The position numbers and the translations under genes are program-made. DNA of 64,000 nucleotides from Prototheca cutis (lineage: Eukaryota; Chlorophyta; Trebouxiophyceae; Chlorellales; Chlorellaceae): the NCBI GenBank assembly GCA_002897115.2, contig BCIH01000004.1, positions 129,336-193,335 on the forward strand, in the 5' to 3' direction. A model generated the notes under the pieces. That model was not told the origin of the DNA. It did not search any database and worked only from the letters and a program-made list of their open reading frames with translations. The stretch's first letter is position 1. Every line of letters starts with the position of its first letter. Positions 32,367 through 43,739 of this stretch are shown here, piece by piece.

Positions 32367-33922
32367 CTGCACTGATGATGTTTATTCCGCACCCAAAGCA
32401 CGGTTTGACAACAGGGCGGGGCCAGAAAGGAGCGCGCTCGTGGGCAATCACCCTTCGACGTTCGGGGCCTGCGCAGCTGCGGAGGACGGGGCCACCAAGC
32501 CGCGCGTGTGGGCCCCTGCAACGCCTGTTACCCCAAAAATAAAGATAATGAGAGGATTGAGGGTGCAAATGGGAGTTGTGTCTCTGCGCGCTCTCTCTCG
32601 GCGGCCCTTGGCCTTCTTCAAACGCGCCGGCAGCAAGCGCCTTAGGGTTCATGCACTGTTTGGGTCCCAGAGCAGGTGCTGTGTGGGCTGATTTCAGAAG
32701 AAAATCTCGTCTTATACATCCATATCATCATGAAATTGCCCATTGTTTTGTCGAATCAAGGGGAGTACTGTGCGGACAGAGGCAGGTCAATCTATCTAGG
32801 GATCAGGTTCAAGTTCAGCAACAGGCAATGTCGTGGCCACCGTTTTCTGGGCCTCTGCACCTGCATCTGGCCTCGCTGTGGTCCTCCGCTTGTACTTCTG
32901 GCGACTGAGAGTTCCCGCCACCCGATCTTCTGCTTCTTGGATCCAGAGCCTGAGTTGGGAGGCATTTCAGCCCAGAGCCCTTCTTCTTCCAGCTCTGCCG
33001 CCCACTTGTCGACGGGTTCCAGGGAGCGGGTGCTTAGCACTTTGTGAGTGAATCGAAGAAGGTCATCCTTCAGTGTGCCTGGGTGCTTTAGCATGTGGCA
33101 CTGCACCATGCCATTGATGACAAAGTCTCCCGGGGGTGGCGAGGGACCAGGGTTGAAGGTCCAGCATCATTCCCACTTGGGGTTGCCGCATTCGGGGTCA
33201 GCGAGACCAGCTGGCTGTCCACAGCAGCCTGCTGGGATCTGGTAGCATGGATATCTCATGATGAATCCTGCTCAGCATAGCAGGGATTGGGCCGACCCTG
33301 CCAGTGGCTGATCCGACAGCCATCCGGCTGCTGGCTCAGGTTGTGCCAGTCGTCCATGTGCTGGGCGTCATCGTCGGGCTGAGGACCTGTGGGTGGCTGG
33401 TGCTGGTTGATGTTCGCAGTCAAAACGCCTTCTCCTCATCCTGCGTTGAAGCCGGACCACAGGAATGGATAGTGCAGCCACTGCATTGGACTGGTCGATG
33501 CGGCAGGGGTCGGAAGAGAAGACACTCACCCAGATGGTACGCCGGCATCAAGCGCAGCAGGTGCACCAGGCAGGGGTGAGGCCGGTGGATGTGATGCCCC
33601 GCGATTGACAGTGGTCCCCATCCAGCGGCAGCACTGCGCGCAACTTAAACAGCAACACCGCCCGGAACAAGTACGCCATCCTCAAGTGCCAGAGCTGTGG
33701 CGTGGTGTGGAACCGCGACGTCAACGCTGCGCGCAACATCCGCCACCTGGGGGAGAGACTGGTCCTGACCGACGATAGGCCGCCGCCTTTTGATCGCAAA
33801 ACCAAGCTCGGGGCCCCCGCGCGTCCGCCTCCCAGGCGCTCCACCTTGTATGATTTTATCACCAAGATACTCCGCTGGCTTTGGCCTGCGGAACAGCACC
33901 ATTGAACACGTGCTGTGAGGCC
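32367..33922 (+). mobile_element. TnpB/Fanzor-related element, copy 1
   Basis: A 1.56-kb unit that recurs, inverted, at 56161-57714. Shared ends are ctgcac-gatgatgtttattccgcac on the left and accattgaacacgtgctgtgaggc on the right; flanks outside these differ. No clear terminal inverted repeats. Near the right end a plus-strand frame (33609-33905, closed upstream by TGA 33606-33608) encodes KYAILKCQSCGVVWNRDVNA then ARNIRHLGERLVL, a TnpB/Fanzor-type zinc ribbon with the last RuvC Asp. The minus strand at 32792-33190 carries a second peptide (KWAAELEEEGLWAEMP) also seen in copy 2, but here a 2-nt length difference near 32905 breaks its frame. Degenerate copy. Confidence 0.7.
33609..33905 (+). 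pseudogene. TnpB/Fanzor-type zinc-ribbon C-terminus, copy 1
   Basis: 98 codons after an in-frame stop. CxxC zinc ligands (KCQSC), then WNRDVNAARNI. The N-terminal wedge and first RuvC motifs could not be located in any frame of the upstream 1.2 kb, so either introns or decay hide them. Confidence 0.55.
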
Positions 33923-34144
33923 AGTTTTTGCTGGATTACCCACGGGGACCTCCCCAACTCGCGAAATTTGCGGTTGCAATTTGCAAGCTGCCTGCCTCCC
34001 ATCCACGAACAGACACACTCCTGGAGTTTTACACTGAACATTTATTTCAATTACAATTGTTCAGCGCCAAGTGTTGGCTCGCGCACGCCTGCGGCGAGCG
34101 TGGCTGGGATGCGAGGGCCCCTGAGCCGGGATTCCTAGACTCCC

Positions 34145-36183
34145 ATGCAACGAAGTTGGTTGGCTCTGGGCTCGCGCACGCTCCATCTCTGTCCCGTGGC
34201 CGAGAGTCTACGGCATAGGCTGCACGTCCGCCGTCCGTTGAGCACTTTTCGACGGACGCAGGCCGACATGGCAGCGGCGACAGGCGAGCCCGCAGCCGCC
34301 ACCTCCCCCCAGCTGCTGAGCGTCGCCCCCATGATGGACTGGACGGACCTGCACTACCGCCAGCTGGCCCGCCTGATCAGCCGGCACACCTGGCTGTACA
34401 CAGAAATGGTGGTGGACAGCACGCTGCTGCACAACCCTGACCACGACCGGTTCCTGTGGCACCCGCCCGAGCAGCGGCCCCTGGTCTGCCAGCTGGGCGG
34501 CAGTGACCCTGGACGCCTGGCGGCCGCGGCGCGGATTGTGGAGTCTTACGGCTACGACGAGATCAACCTCAACGTTGGCTGCCCCAGCGACCGCGTGGCG
34601 GGCGCAGGCTGCTTTGGAGCCGCGCTCATGCTAGACGCAGAGCTCGTCGCCGCCTGCTGCTCAGCCATGTCCGCCGCAGTCCAGATCCCAATCACCGTCA
34701 AGTGCCGCCTTGGTGAGTGACCGAGCCAGCAGCTCTGAATGTCCTTGCACGAACGTATGGTCGTTGCAAGGATTATGTGTTATCTTTTGCGTGTGCATGC
34801 GTGTGTGGGTGCGTCACTCTCCTCCGTTGCACTGAGCGACAGCCGGGCACCGGTGCTCCAGATGCCCGTGTGCCCACACCAAAATACCCCCCCCCCCAAA
34901 AAACTGATCTACACGCAGGCGTGGACGACAAGGACTCGTACGACAACCTGGTTCGGTTTGTGCACACGGTGTCCACACAGTCGCCCGTGCGGCACTTCAT
35001 CATCCACGCGCGCAAGGCACACCTGAAGGGCCTGAACCCGCACCAGAACAGGACCATCCCGCCGCTGCGCTACGGCTGGGTCTGGGCGCTCAAACGCGAT
35101 TTCCCCGAGCTGACATTCTCGCTCAACGGCGGCGTGCAGGGCCTCGATGCCGTCGGGGCCGCGCTCCGCGTCCCCGGGTCGCCGCTGGAGGGGGTCATGG
35201 TCGGCCGTGCCGCCTACCATGCGCCCTGGGACGTCCTGGCGTCCGCTGATGTCCGTGTCTTTGGCGCGACGACGAATGCCGCGACGTCCCGTCGCCAGGT
35301 GCTGGATGCGTATGCAGAGTACTGTGCCGGCGTGCAAACGCGATATGCCAACGGCAATGCTGGTCCAGACGGCGGAAAATCAGTTGTGGAAAGCGGCGCT
35401 GACCGCACTAGTGCCCTCGCCAAGAAGAAGACGGCAACAGCGCAGTGGAAGGGCCCAAGCCTGCGGACACTGTTCAAGCCGCTGCTGGGCATGTTTGCCG
35501 GGGAACCCCGCGGCCGGCAGTGGCGGGCGGCCGTGGACGTTGCGTTCAAGGCTGGCAACGGCAGCGTGCGCGAAATCTTGGATGCCACGTTGGACGTGCT
35601 GCTGCCAGAGATGCTGGATGCCCCGCCCCGCGCCCATGATCCCGAGGCCGATGCTGCACGACTCGCAGCGATGGACGCCACCGAGCTCCAGCAAGTTCTC
35701 ACGCACTGGGACCCTGATTTCCCGCAGACCCCCGACTGGTTTGTGGGGATGCGGCAGCAAGGAGTAGTGGTAGCTGAGGGGAGCGTCACCCAAGGAGAAA
35801 GAGGCGGCCACGATGATGCCGTTGCAGGTTCAACCACATCGCTGGAGAACCAGGCTGCAGAAACTGGAAGCAAAAAGATGCTGGGCAGCTTGCAAGAGGC
35901 GGCGCTTCGGGATGCGGTGTGCTCGCCGGCGGCGGAGGAGAACGAGGCCGACGAGGCAGCGGCCGTTGCCGAAGCACCGACTGGTGTTTTGGCTGATAAA
36001 GAGAGCATGGGCGATGCCTGTGTTGAGAGCCACAGCAACGCAACGGTGGATGCCGCTGAAGGCGATGGCGGTGCGCCGCCTCCTTGCAAAAAGCCGCGGG
36101 AGGAAGCCGAGACTGAACCGCAAGGGCCGCCGGAAGAGGACTGGGTGATGGTGGAGGGTGCGACGCGGACAGCAGCTGGATGA
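34145..36183 (+). CDS. tRNA-dihydrouridine synthase, DusA-like (position 20/20a)
   Basis: FMN enzyme reducing uridine to dihydrouridine in the tRNA D-loop. Exons 34145-34712 and 34919-36183 give 610 aa. Residues 1-55 are Arg/Leu/Ser-rich, suiting an organelle presequence (inference). The catalytic core reads SVAPMMDWTDLHYRQLARLI, SRHTWLYTEMVVDSTLLHN, PLVCQLGGSDPGRLAAAARI and EINLNVGCPSDRVAGAGCFG (active Cys in NVGCPS). After the splice: VDDKDSYDNLVRFVHTVS, FIIHARKAHLKGLNPHQNR and MVGRAAYHAPW. GPSLRTLFKPLLGMFAGEPR matches the DusA C-terminal helical domain. A further 180 residues are acidic and low complexity, absent from bacterial DusA. The intron contains a C/A homopolymer pair (34887-34905). 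Confidence 0.92.
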
Positions 36184-37397
36184 TGCAGACCGGAGATGCT
36201 GTCAGCTCTCCCGTGTACCTCCTGGACAGGTGTCGACTGGGCCACCCTTGCTGCCATCTGTCCAAAACCCACCGCCATGTGCTGTTGCCTGCCGCATGGC
36301 ACGGCCTATTTCGTTTTGCTGATGCACGCTCTCTGAGCATGCAAGCATGTGAGTGATGATACAGCTGGAAATAGTTCTTTGAAGCACGGCAGGCTGGGTT
36401 TTGTCATGGGACAAGCTCAGAAAAACGCCAAACAGGAAAAACAATTCAAGACCTTCATGCACATCTTTGGAGCTTCATTGGCCTGTCCTCTGCAAGCACA
36501 AAATATTGCAAAATTCCTTCTCCTTCTGCAACTTCCAGGAGGGCAGGTGCGGGTTCATGACTTTGCCTGGCAGGCCGGTGGCCCCTTGGTGGGCTCCAGG
36601 CTGCAGCACCGTCCTCTTCGTCGAGCTGCAACAACGCGCCCGACGACGCGGTGCAGCATACACCGCTACCGCAGTCTTCTTCATCGTCCCACTCGCTATA
36701 GCTGTATTCTATGTCGCATATGCCGCTGAAGATCGAGCCCTGATCATCTCCGGATGTGCTCGCTTCCTCGGGTGGTTGCGGAACAGGTTGGACAGTCCCC
36801 GTGAACTGGCTCACGCCCACCGCTGCCGCCTCGCATTCCGCCCGCCGCTCCAAGCCACAACCCATTCTGCAAAGTGACAAATGTTCAGGTGAGGTTTGAG
36901 AGACGACAACCCACGGCTCCTGAGACAGGACCGCGAGGAAACGGGTACTGGTTGAACAGACCACCCATGTCACTAGCCAGCCTCACCTGTCAAAGAGAAG
37001 CGACCCTGCTCTGGATGAATCTCCTTAATTCATCTGGACGGGTGAATACGAGTCCTCGAGAATGTATGGAATGAGTTTGCATGCCAAGCAGGGCTCATGT
37101 GCTCCGGGACGTGCCGGGAAATTTGAAGTTGAGCAGCGGATTCTCCAAAGAATTGTTTGGCGGAGGCCTGCATATCAGGGGTGGCACGAACTGGGCACCG
37201 GTGCCAGCATGGCCCTCACCTGTGCAGGTTTCTGGCCGTCGACGCATCCCGTGCCCGTTTTTGTTTGCACAATTGGGGCGCATGCCCGGGCCCAGATTGG
37301 GAGCAGTCGTGGGTTGCGGGGGCTGGCCTGATACACTTGTGCCTGTGACATCGCCGTGCAGGACCGGGCCGGGGGGGGTCGCGGGGGGCAGGCCGCC
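36184..37397. other. Intergenic, with one weak hypothetical frame
   Basis: 1.2 kb between two plus-strand genes. Apart from the minus-strand frame at 36455-36865 listed separately, nothing is supported. The last 200 bp should hold the cyclin promoter. Confidence 0.4.
36455..36865 (-). CDS. Hypothetical acidic protein (weak)
   Basis: A 136-residue frame from ATG 36865. The central part (SGDDQGSIFSGICDIEYSYS, EWDDEEDCGSG) is acidic and Ser-rich like a real disordered protein, and is unlike random sequence. No homolog recognised. Introns are possible. The plus strand is also open across part of this interval, so strand is uncertain. Confidence 0.28.
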   Translation of the reverse strand: MGCGLERRAECEAAAVGVSQFTGTVQPVPQPPEEASTSGDDQGSIFSGICDIEYSYSEWDDEEDCGSGVCCTASSGALLQLDEEDGAAAWSPPRGHRPARQSHEPAPALLEVAEGEGILQYFVLAEDRPMKLQRCA

Positions 37398-38727
37398 ATG
37401 TCTCGCCTGCAGCGATTCCCCCTCATGACCAGTGAGCAGATCCTGGATTCTCCCTCGGCGCGGGATGGCGTGCCAGCGGCAATGGAGGCCAAGCGCCACA
37501 AGATCGCCATCCGGCACATGATGTCCACGGCAGCCAACTTTAGGATGTGAGTTGGGGCTCCCCGACTCATGCAGCTTGCTCGCTCGCTCAGGCCACCAAT
37601 GTGCTTGGGTCTCATCGAGTCCCGACCCCATTCCTGATGCATTGGCTCTGACGCCAGGGGCACGTGCGTGCGTGCGTCCTGCATGCAGGTCCATATTTGC
37701 CTGTGCCATCGGCGTCATCCTGTACCGCCGGTTCTACACACGCCGGAGCCTGAAACAGAACAGCCAGTACATCATTTGCGCCGCGTGCCTGTTCCTGGCG
37801 GGCAAGGTGAACGATGAGCCGAGGTCACATGCCGAGCTGGCGGCCGAGCTGCTCAAAGTCTGGTACGGCCGGCCGCCGGCCCGGGAGCGCCTTGGCCGTG
37901 ACCCCGGCTGGACTTCGGAGCTCTTTGCCACGGTGCTGGCGGGTGAGCGGGTGCTGCTGCACACGGTGGGGTTTGATTTCAACATCGACCTCGTGCACTC
38001 GAGGCTGCTGCTGCTGCTGCGCTCGCCGGCGCACGCCCACCTCCGCAGCATCCCAGACTTTATGCAGCTGGCCATGTCGACCTGCAACGACATCCTGCGC
38101 CACGATTCCGCTCTGCTGCTTGAGACTGGGGCGGCGGAGCTGGCTCTGGCGGTGCTGTATTTCTGCGTCAAGGTCTACCGCAACTCGGGCCGGGATGTGT
38201 CCGCCCTGCCGCCGGGCGAACCCGAGGAGGACGCCATGGGATGTCCCTGGTTTGTCACCGAAGGCCTCTCCCAAAAACGCTGCCAGGAAATCACCACACG
38301 CTTCATGGAGCGCCTCTACCACCACGTCGATGGCGGGACTGGGGCCGCTGGCGGTGGAGGCGATGCCGACAGCACCACAGGAGGCCCAGTCACCCAAGGG
38401 GCCCCCCGCTCGCCCAGCGGCATCTACCCGGTAGCTTCCCAGGCAAGTCGCGGTGGGGCGCCTGCGAGGTCGTCGCAACACAAAGCCACCGGCGCCACGA
38501 GCCGGCCGGCCGGCGGCGATGGCCGCGGCGATGCCAGTCGGGCGTCGGACAGCAGCGGCATGTTTCCCCTGGAAGATGCTGGCGACGCGAGTGTGCATCC
38601 ACATCCGCATGCAACAGCGGAAGATTCGGGGACAAAGGCCTGGAGCCCGGAGCCCAAGCGCGGGGCTGCACCGCCAGCTGGCTCGCCACCTGACCGGGAG
38701 AGCAGCCCAGAGGAGGGCGAGCTCTAG
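37398..38727 (+). CDS. Cyclin, T/L/K type (transcription-associated)
   Basis: Partner of a transcriptional CDK (CDK9/12-like), inferred from the cyclin-box class. Exons 37398-37546 and 37689-38727 give 395 aa. The N-terminus RFPLMTSEQILDSPSARDGV has the S-P-S-x-x-D-G motif typical of cyclins T/K/L. The cyclin box continues SIFACAIGVILYRRFYTRRS, LKQNSQYIICAACLFLAGKV, NDEPRSHAELAAELLKVWY and ERVLLHTVGFDFNIDLVHSR. The second fold has LAMSTCNDILRHDSALLLE and ALAVLYFCVKVYRN. The C-terminal 130 residues are Gly/Ser/Pro-rich, ending SSPEEGEL. The single intron is GT-AG. Confidence 0.9.
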
Positions 38728-38927
38728 GCCGTGCTGAGGCACGAGGGGGATTTTTCAGGTCAGCAGCTTGTCCTTCCCAGCAGCACTCAAATATTGTTCT
38801 CGCGGCGCTCTGGGTTAGCGAGGTGGTCTCTCAAATACAAAGAAAACACCTGCTGTAACAGTCCTGCAAGGTGAGCGACGGCCTTGCTACAAGAAAACAA
38901 GGTGTGTGCTTTTGTGCCAGCAAAGCA

Positions 38928-41900
38928 TCACCGTGGTGGCCAGGGAAGCTGGGCTTCGGCGACAGTGGCGCCGGCGCGGATGGCCGCCAGTCGGCCCTCA
39001 AGCAGCTTCCGCACAGCTTCCACGTCTACCACCACATCGACCGTCGTGTGTGCCTCCACGCACTCCTCTGTGTTGCACTGCGGGGCGTCACTCAACAACG
39101 GGGGTGTTTTCTTATTTTTGGGGGTGAGGGGAGGGGGTTGAAGCTGTGCTGGCCACACAGATTTGCGTGGTTGCCCGACAGGCGACTCCAGCAGCAGACA
39201 AACCAAACTGCAAAGCAGTAGCTCTGATCGCCAGAACAGCAAACACCTTCAACAAGCTCTGCACACCTCGATGCCCCCAGCCCCGTACCATCTCTGTTGT
39301 CCAGTTGCCAAATCGATCGTTATCCCGGGGGTTGAGGTAGCGCGTCTGGTTTTGCAGCGTGGCCCGCCAGGCAAAGTGGTGGATGTCACCCATCGTCTCC
39401 GTTTGCACCTGCAGCAGCGGATACATTGTTTTTTTGCAGTCGTGGAAGCATGGAATGCGAGCCGTGTGTGCATGTGCGCGCGTGTGTGTGAAGGGGGCCC
39501 CTGGACCTCGACGACACAGTCACTGCCAATACCCCCCCTCCTCCACAGACAAGCCACCGGCATCAGCACCAACCTTGAAGCTCTCGTCAAGGTGCTGGTA
39601 CCGCCAGTTGCGCTGGAGCAGCTCCAGCACCACGGCTCCCGGCCGCAGGAACGGGGCCACGGCGAGGGCAGAGGTGTGCACGCTGACGAGGATGTCGGTC
39701 CGTGCCACGCTGTCCAGCTGCTCCTGCATCGGCGTGCCGTTGCCATGCTCCACCACCTCCACCTGTGAGACAGAAAAAGTCGACCCAAGATTTCAAGCGC
39801 AGCCAGGTTGTCATTCCTTGGGGGGGGTTTCAAATGCAGCGAGAATGTCACCCTTGAGAGGGGAAGAGCGGGGTTCATGTGGCCAAGATCATGGCGCTGC
39901 CCCCCAACCACCCGGAGACAATGCTTGTGCTTTGCTCGGGCAGAAGCAGCACCGGTGGACCCAGCACTCCTTGCCAGCCAGGAGGGAGTGGGTACCACTG
40001 AGTCCCTACGAGCATACAGTACCAAAACCACATCATCACCCGCCATACCGTCCCAAACTCTTTGAGCATGGCAACGAGCTCGGGCTCATTAATGACCCGC
40101 CGGTTTGAAGTCTTGCGGTGAAAGGTGATGCGGCGTGGCCTTGACGCAGACACAGGTGTCAGAGGTCCCAAGTCAAACTGCATTTTATCATTATTGTTTC
40201 AAGGGGGGAGGGGACGGGGTTATGGAATGAGAATGGCCTCCGCCAAGCGTGGTATACCAGCTGCGTTTCCCCAACACCCCCCCCACACACACCTGCTGGT
40301 ACACCAGGCGCCGAAATTCGTGGGCATCGTTCTTGTTGAGAAACGTGCGTGAGCCGCCGGCCAGGTCCATCTCCGTCGGGAGGAGCACGCGCTCAAAGCA
40401 TGCCCACTCGGTCTCCTCCAACCCCTCCAGATTAGACACTTTTTTAAGGGGGAGGTGAGGGGGGGGATTGGATCTTATGGGAATGGACAGCATGCCTTTC
40501 TCTATGGAAGCTGCACCTACAACCCCTTCCTTCCCCTGAATCAAACACATCTACCTCCCCCCCCAAAAGCAAAAGTGAACCGCTGACAGATTTGGTGCCA
40601 GACAGAGTCGGTCTCCCGCTGCCAGAGCATGGACGGCAGATCTTCATGGCGGCGGCGGCCGAGGGCCAGCGCCATGATTGTTCGTGCCCAGGGCATCAAG
40701 TGCGCGCGCTTGAGCGACAGCAGCAGCACGCGTGCTGGGTCATACCCAGGGTCCGCCCGCAGCATTGAGTACACGGGGAACAACACCTCTGGCCAGTGCC
40801 CTATCGCCGTCTGTGATTGTCGTGATGCAGTGGGTGTTTGCCTTGTTGCTAACGTGTGATCTGTGCATGCTGCACTACCTCCTGGTTGGGCTCTCATTTG
40901 AGCCAGGATGGACAAACCTGCATGTTCTCACCGGTTCACCCCCCACTCCCCAAACCACACACAACATGAAGCGACAATCGGTGCGTGGGCTGCGACGAGA
41001 CGCCGACCAGTGCAGAACCCACCACATCCCCACTCAACAGCAGCAACACACCGGGTGAAGAAAGTACGGAAAATCCAGCATCACGCTGTCCCCAGGAAAC
41101 ATGCGCGCAGGGACGTTCTCGGCAAAACTCGCTGCGCTGAGAACGTGGATGCTGTACACATGCTGGTTCTTGCTGATCTTCCAGGGTTCCTGGGGAGTGG
41201 GTGAGGATGGGGCACAGGGGTTGAGAGGATCATGGATTCAGACGGCTACCAGGATGCCCTGCCCATGGACCTGTTGGCTCCGGGCTGAACCGGGATGTTT
41301 AGAGCCCCCTGTCCCACAGGAACTCATGCATGCTAGGCCAAACAGCCGGGCCCGGACGTACCACTGCCTTTGGACCATCCACCAGGACGTAGAACCGACC
41401 GTTGTTGTACCTGTCGTGGTGGACAGGCGACGGGGCCCAGCCGTTGGAGGGGCAGTCCGGAAACACCATCGCAGGGACAGGGACATCGGCTGCAACCATG
41501 CCCATCACGCATGAAGGGCAAGGCTGTTTCATCTCAAACACAGTTCACATGAGTTGAATGTGGGGGGCATGTGCCATGGACGGCCCAGCACCCTCCGTTG
41601 AATCCCGGCAAACATCCTGGAAATGGATGCAAGGGCTATGTTGCAATCACCTCCCATGCCACACCCCAAGCTTGATGTGCACCAGCCCTCCCCACACACC
41701 ACAAGTTCGCATAGACACAGTGGCCCGTGTGGCAGGTGACCTCGGTCCGGGGCGTTCCACGTTTCCAAGTCCACTCTCGAGCGCTAATGCCACGGTGGGT
41801 GCAAGCCGCTGGCATCTTGCCGCTCCAAGCCCCCTCGTCCCACCACTCGTACTTCCGCACCTCCCAGAATTTTGGGGGACGGGTCTGCATTGCAGCACTC

Positions 41901-42218
41901 GGAAGCCGCAGTGATGGCACCGTGCGGGGGGGCGGATCAAGGGGCCACGCTGTGCATGCATGCCCAACACGACTGGAGGCTGGTGCCAGCGATGTCATTT
42001 GGCAGCACAGGTCCAGCAACATGAAACTCCAGAGATGCCCCTCCCCTCAACCCCACCGCCAAGGTGCCTGCCTTGCTGACGACCTCCCGCCATTGGCAGC
42101 CGGGCGGGAATGGCCCGCTTGTGGAGGGTGGGTTTGGAGCCAGGTGGGAGGACCAGCCCAGCTTCACCGCCATAGCGAACAAGGCCAGGGCCGCCGCAGT
42201 GATACTCCGCTTCTTCAT
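38928..42218 (-). CDS. Glycosyltransferase family 61 protein, type II membrane
   Basis: Golgi-type GT61 (DUF563) transferase. The start MKKRSITAAALALFAMAVKL is a signal anchor (ATG 42218). Exons assigned: 42218-42057 (end tentative), 41884-41700 (KFWEVRKYEWWDEGAWSGKM), about 41524-41362 (HHDRYNNGRFYVLVDGPKAV), 41189-41052, about 40837-40565 (VLFPVYSMLRADPGYDPARV), 40438-40293, 40177-40049, 39762-39574, 39408-39289 and 39077-38928. The last five fit splice sites and phase exactly. Family signature: RRITFHRKTSNRRVINEPEL, then DILVSVHTSALAVAPFLRPG and AVVLELLQRNWRYQHLDE (the GVHGA.L..A.FLPPGA..IE block). Sugar donor unknown; GT61 includes xylosyl-, GlcNAc- and arabinosyltransferases. The splice between exons 2 and 3 is unresolved. 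Confidence 0.8.
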
Positions 42219-43739
42219 GACAGACGCAGAGCGCGCACGGGATGTGCTGCGCTTCCATGCGTCTATGCTCGTCACCGAGCTGTTCCGCTTTATCAACTCC
42301 GTCATTGTGCTACGTGTTCAGAGGTAGGGACATGCCGACTTCGCATGCGCGGGGTCTTGGAACGGTCTTTCCTGGCAATGAAATTACATTGGACCATGAC
42401 CATGAGCCGATGAGCTATCATGCCATCAGGGCCGCGTGTGACTGCAGGCGACCGGCGATCGAGCTGGCGGTGATAGGGATTTGAACGTGGCCCGCCACCA
42501 AGCCTCGACAGGCACAGCCACCCAAGAGCAAAATGGGTATGACTGTCGTGTTCCACACCATGCAAGTCTTGCCTATCCACCTCTCGGGACCAAACTGATA
42601 GGCAGCTTCTGGTGTGTGGGAAAGGCCATTGGCGCAACGTGCAGCAAGAGTTGGTCAGCAGGGTGGATGGGTGGGTGGAGCTTGCAAAGCACCGCCGTGC
42701 TTCATGGACGGGCAAAATAGTCGACTGAGCTGCCTCGCAGACGTGGACGCACACGAGAATCGTCCAGGGCCATTGAGGTCGGCCATTGAACACGTCCGTC
42801 CATGCACCAGTCTACCCGTCCAATAGTGGATCTGACCGGAAACCCGGACCGATCGGAACCCGCCATCGATTCGAACGAGGACGACACACACTGCAAACGT
42901 CGTGTGCTGCATGGCTCGACTCTCGCAATGGAGCGCTCCGTGGGCAGAGCTTTTGAGCTTCGAAAGACGTGAGTGTACGAACCCCACGTGATGGCCGAGT
43001 ATTTGTGGGGCTCTCAATGGTATCTTCCCCGTCGAGAAGGTCGAGTCGCACCCTGAAATCCATATGTGCCTTTGCTGCGGCTCATTTGTTTCGCAGGTTT
43101 TCATTGCTGCACAGAGATTATGGTTCCGTGGTGTATGAGGACTCGCTTCTGCGCGTGCTTTCTTCCCGCAAGCACATTCTGGGTGAGGCCCCGGTGGTGA
43201 AGGCGCGCGTGGCCAGGTCATCACAGGGCGTGACTAATGTTCCGCACTATTACGCTAACTTTGCAATAAAACAGCCTCCGCCGTGCTCGGGTTCTTGCCA
43301 TAGTTTTCCAGATCCAGGGCAATTTTGTCTATTTCTCCAATCACATTGATTAATTTTGGGTCGTTTTATTGTTTTAGAGCTTGATAGGAGCTTCACAGCA
43401 AGGGTACGCTCGAGGCCGGGGAGGGCGGGGGCCTGGCGGGCAAGAACGTGCTCGCCGTTTGGCAATGCATGCATTCTATGCGAGCATTCCAGCTTAATGG
43501 TTGCATGTGGGCTTCGGTTGCAGTGTGCGTCGGGCCGACTCGCGCCACGGGTTGATCGGGGCGTGGCCGGGATTACCCGACGAGCACGAACCCAGCCCGG
43601 GCAGGCTGGCCGGCCCAGTAATGTATTACGGCATCGATGCGTGGACTAGTCCTGCGTGCGCCATTGCCTGAATCACCGGTTCTCCCACCTCACGACCTCA
43701 TTTCCCAGCTGATTCCGCCCCGATCTGCAGTTGTTCAAG
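42219..43739. other. Intergenic region, no gene recognised
   Basis: 1.5 kb between divergent GT61 (-) and carrier (+) genes. Two short tRNA B-box-like strings (gttcaaatc at 42474-42486 and gttcgaatc at 42866-42878, both minus strand) lack matching arms. AT-rich segments at 43245-43380 may belong to the carrier's promoter. Confidence 0.4.

Noticed and set aside
42454..42560. tRNA-like gene on the minus strand (gttcaaatccctatcaccgcca)
   Set aside because: The B-box and a tRNA-like 3' end are present, but the T-stem does not pair, and no matching 5' acceptor, D-arm or anticodon arm was found. At best a tRNA 3' fragment.
42860..42900. Second B-box-like string (cgttcgaatcg)
   Set aside because: Flanking bases do not form a T-stem; no cloverleaf.
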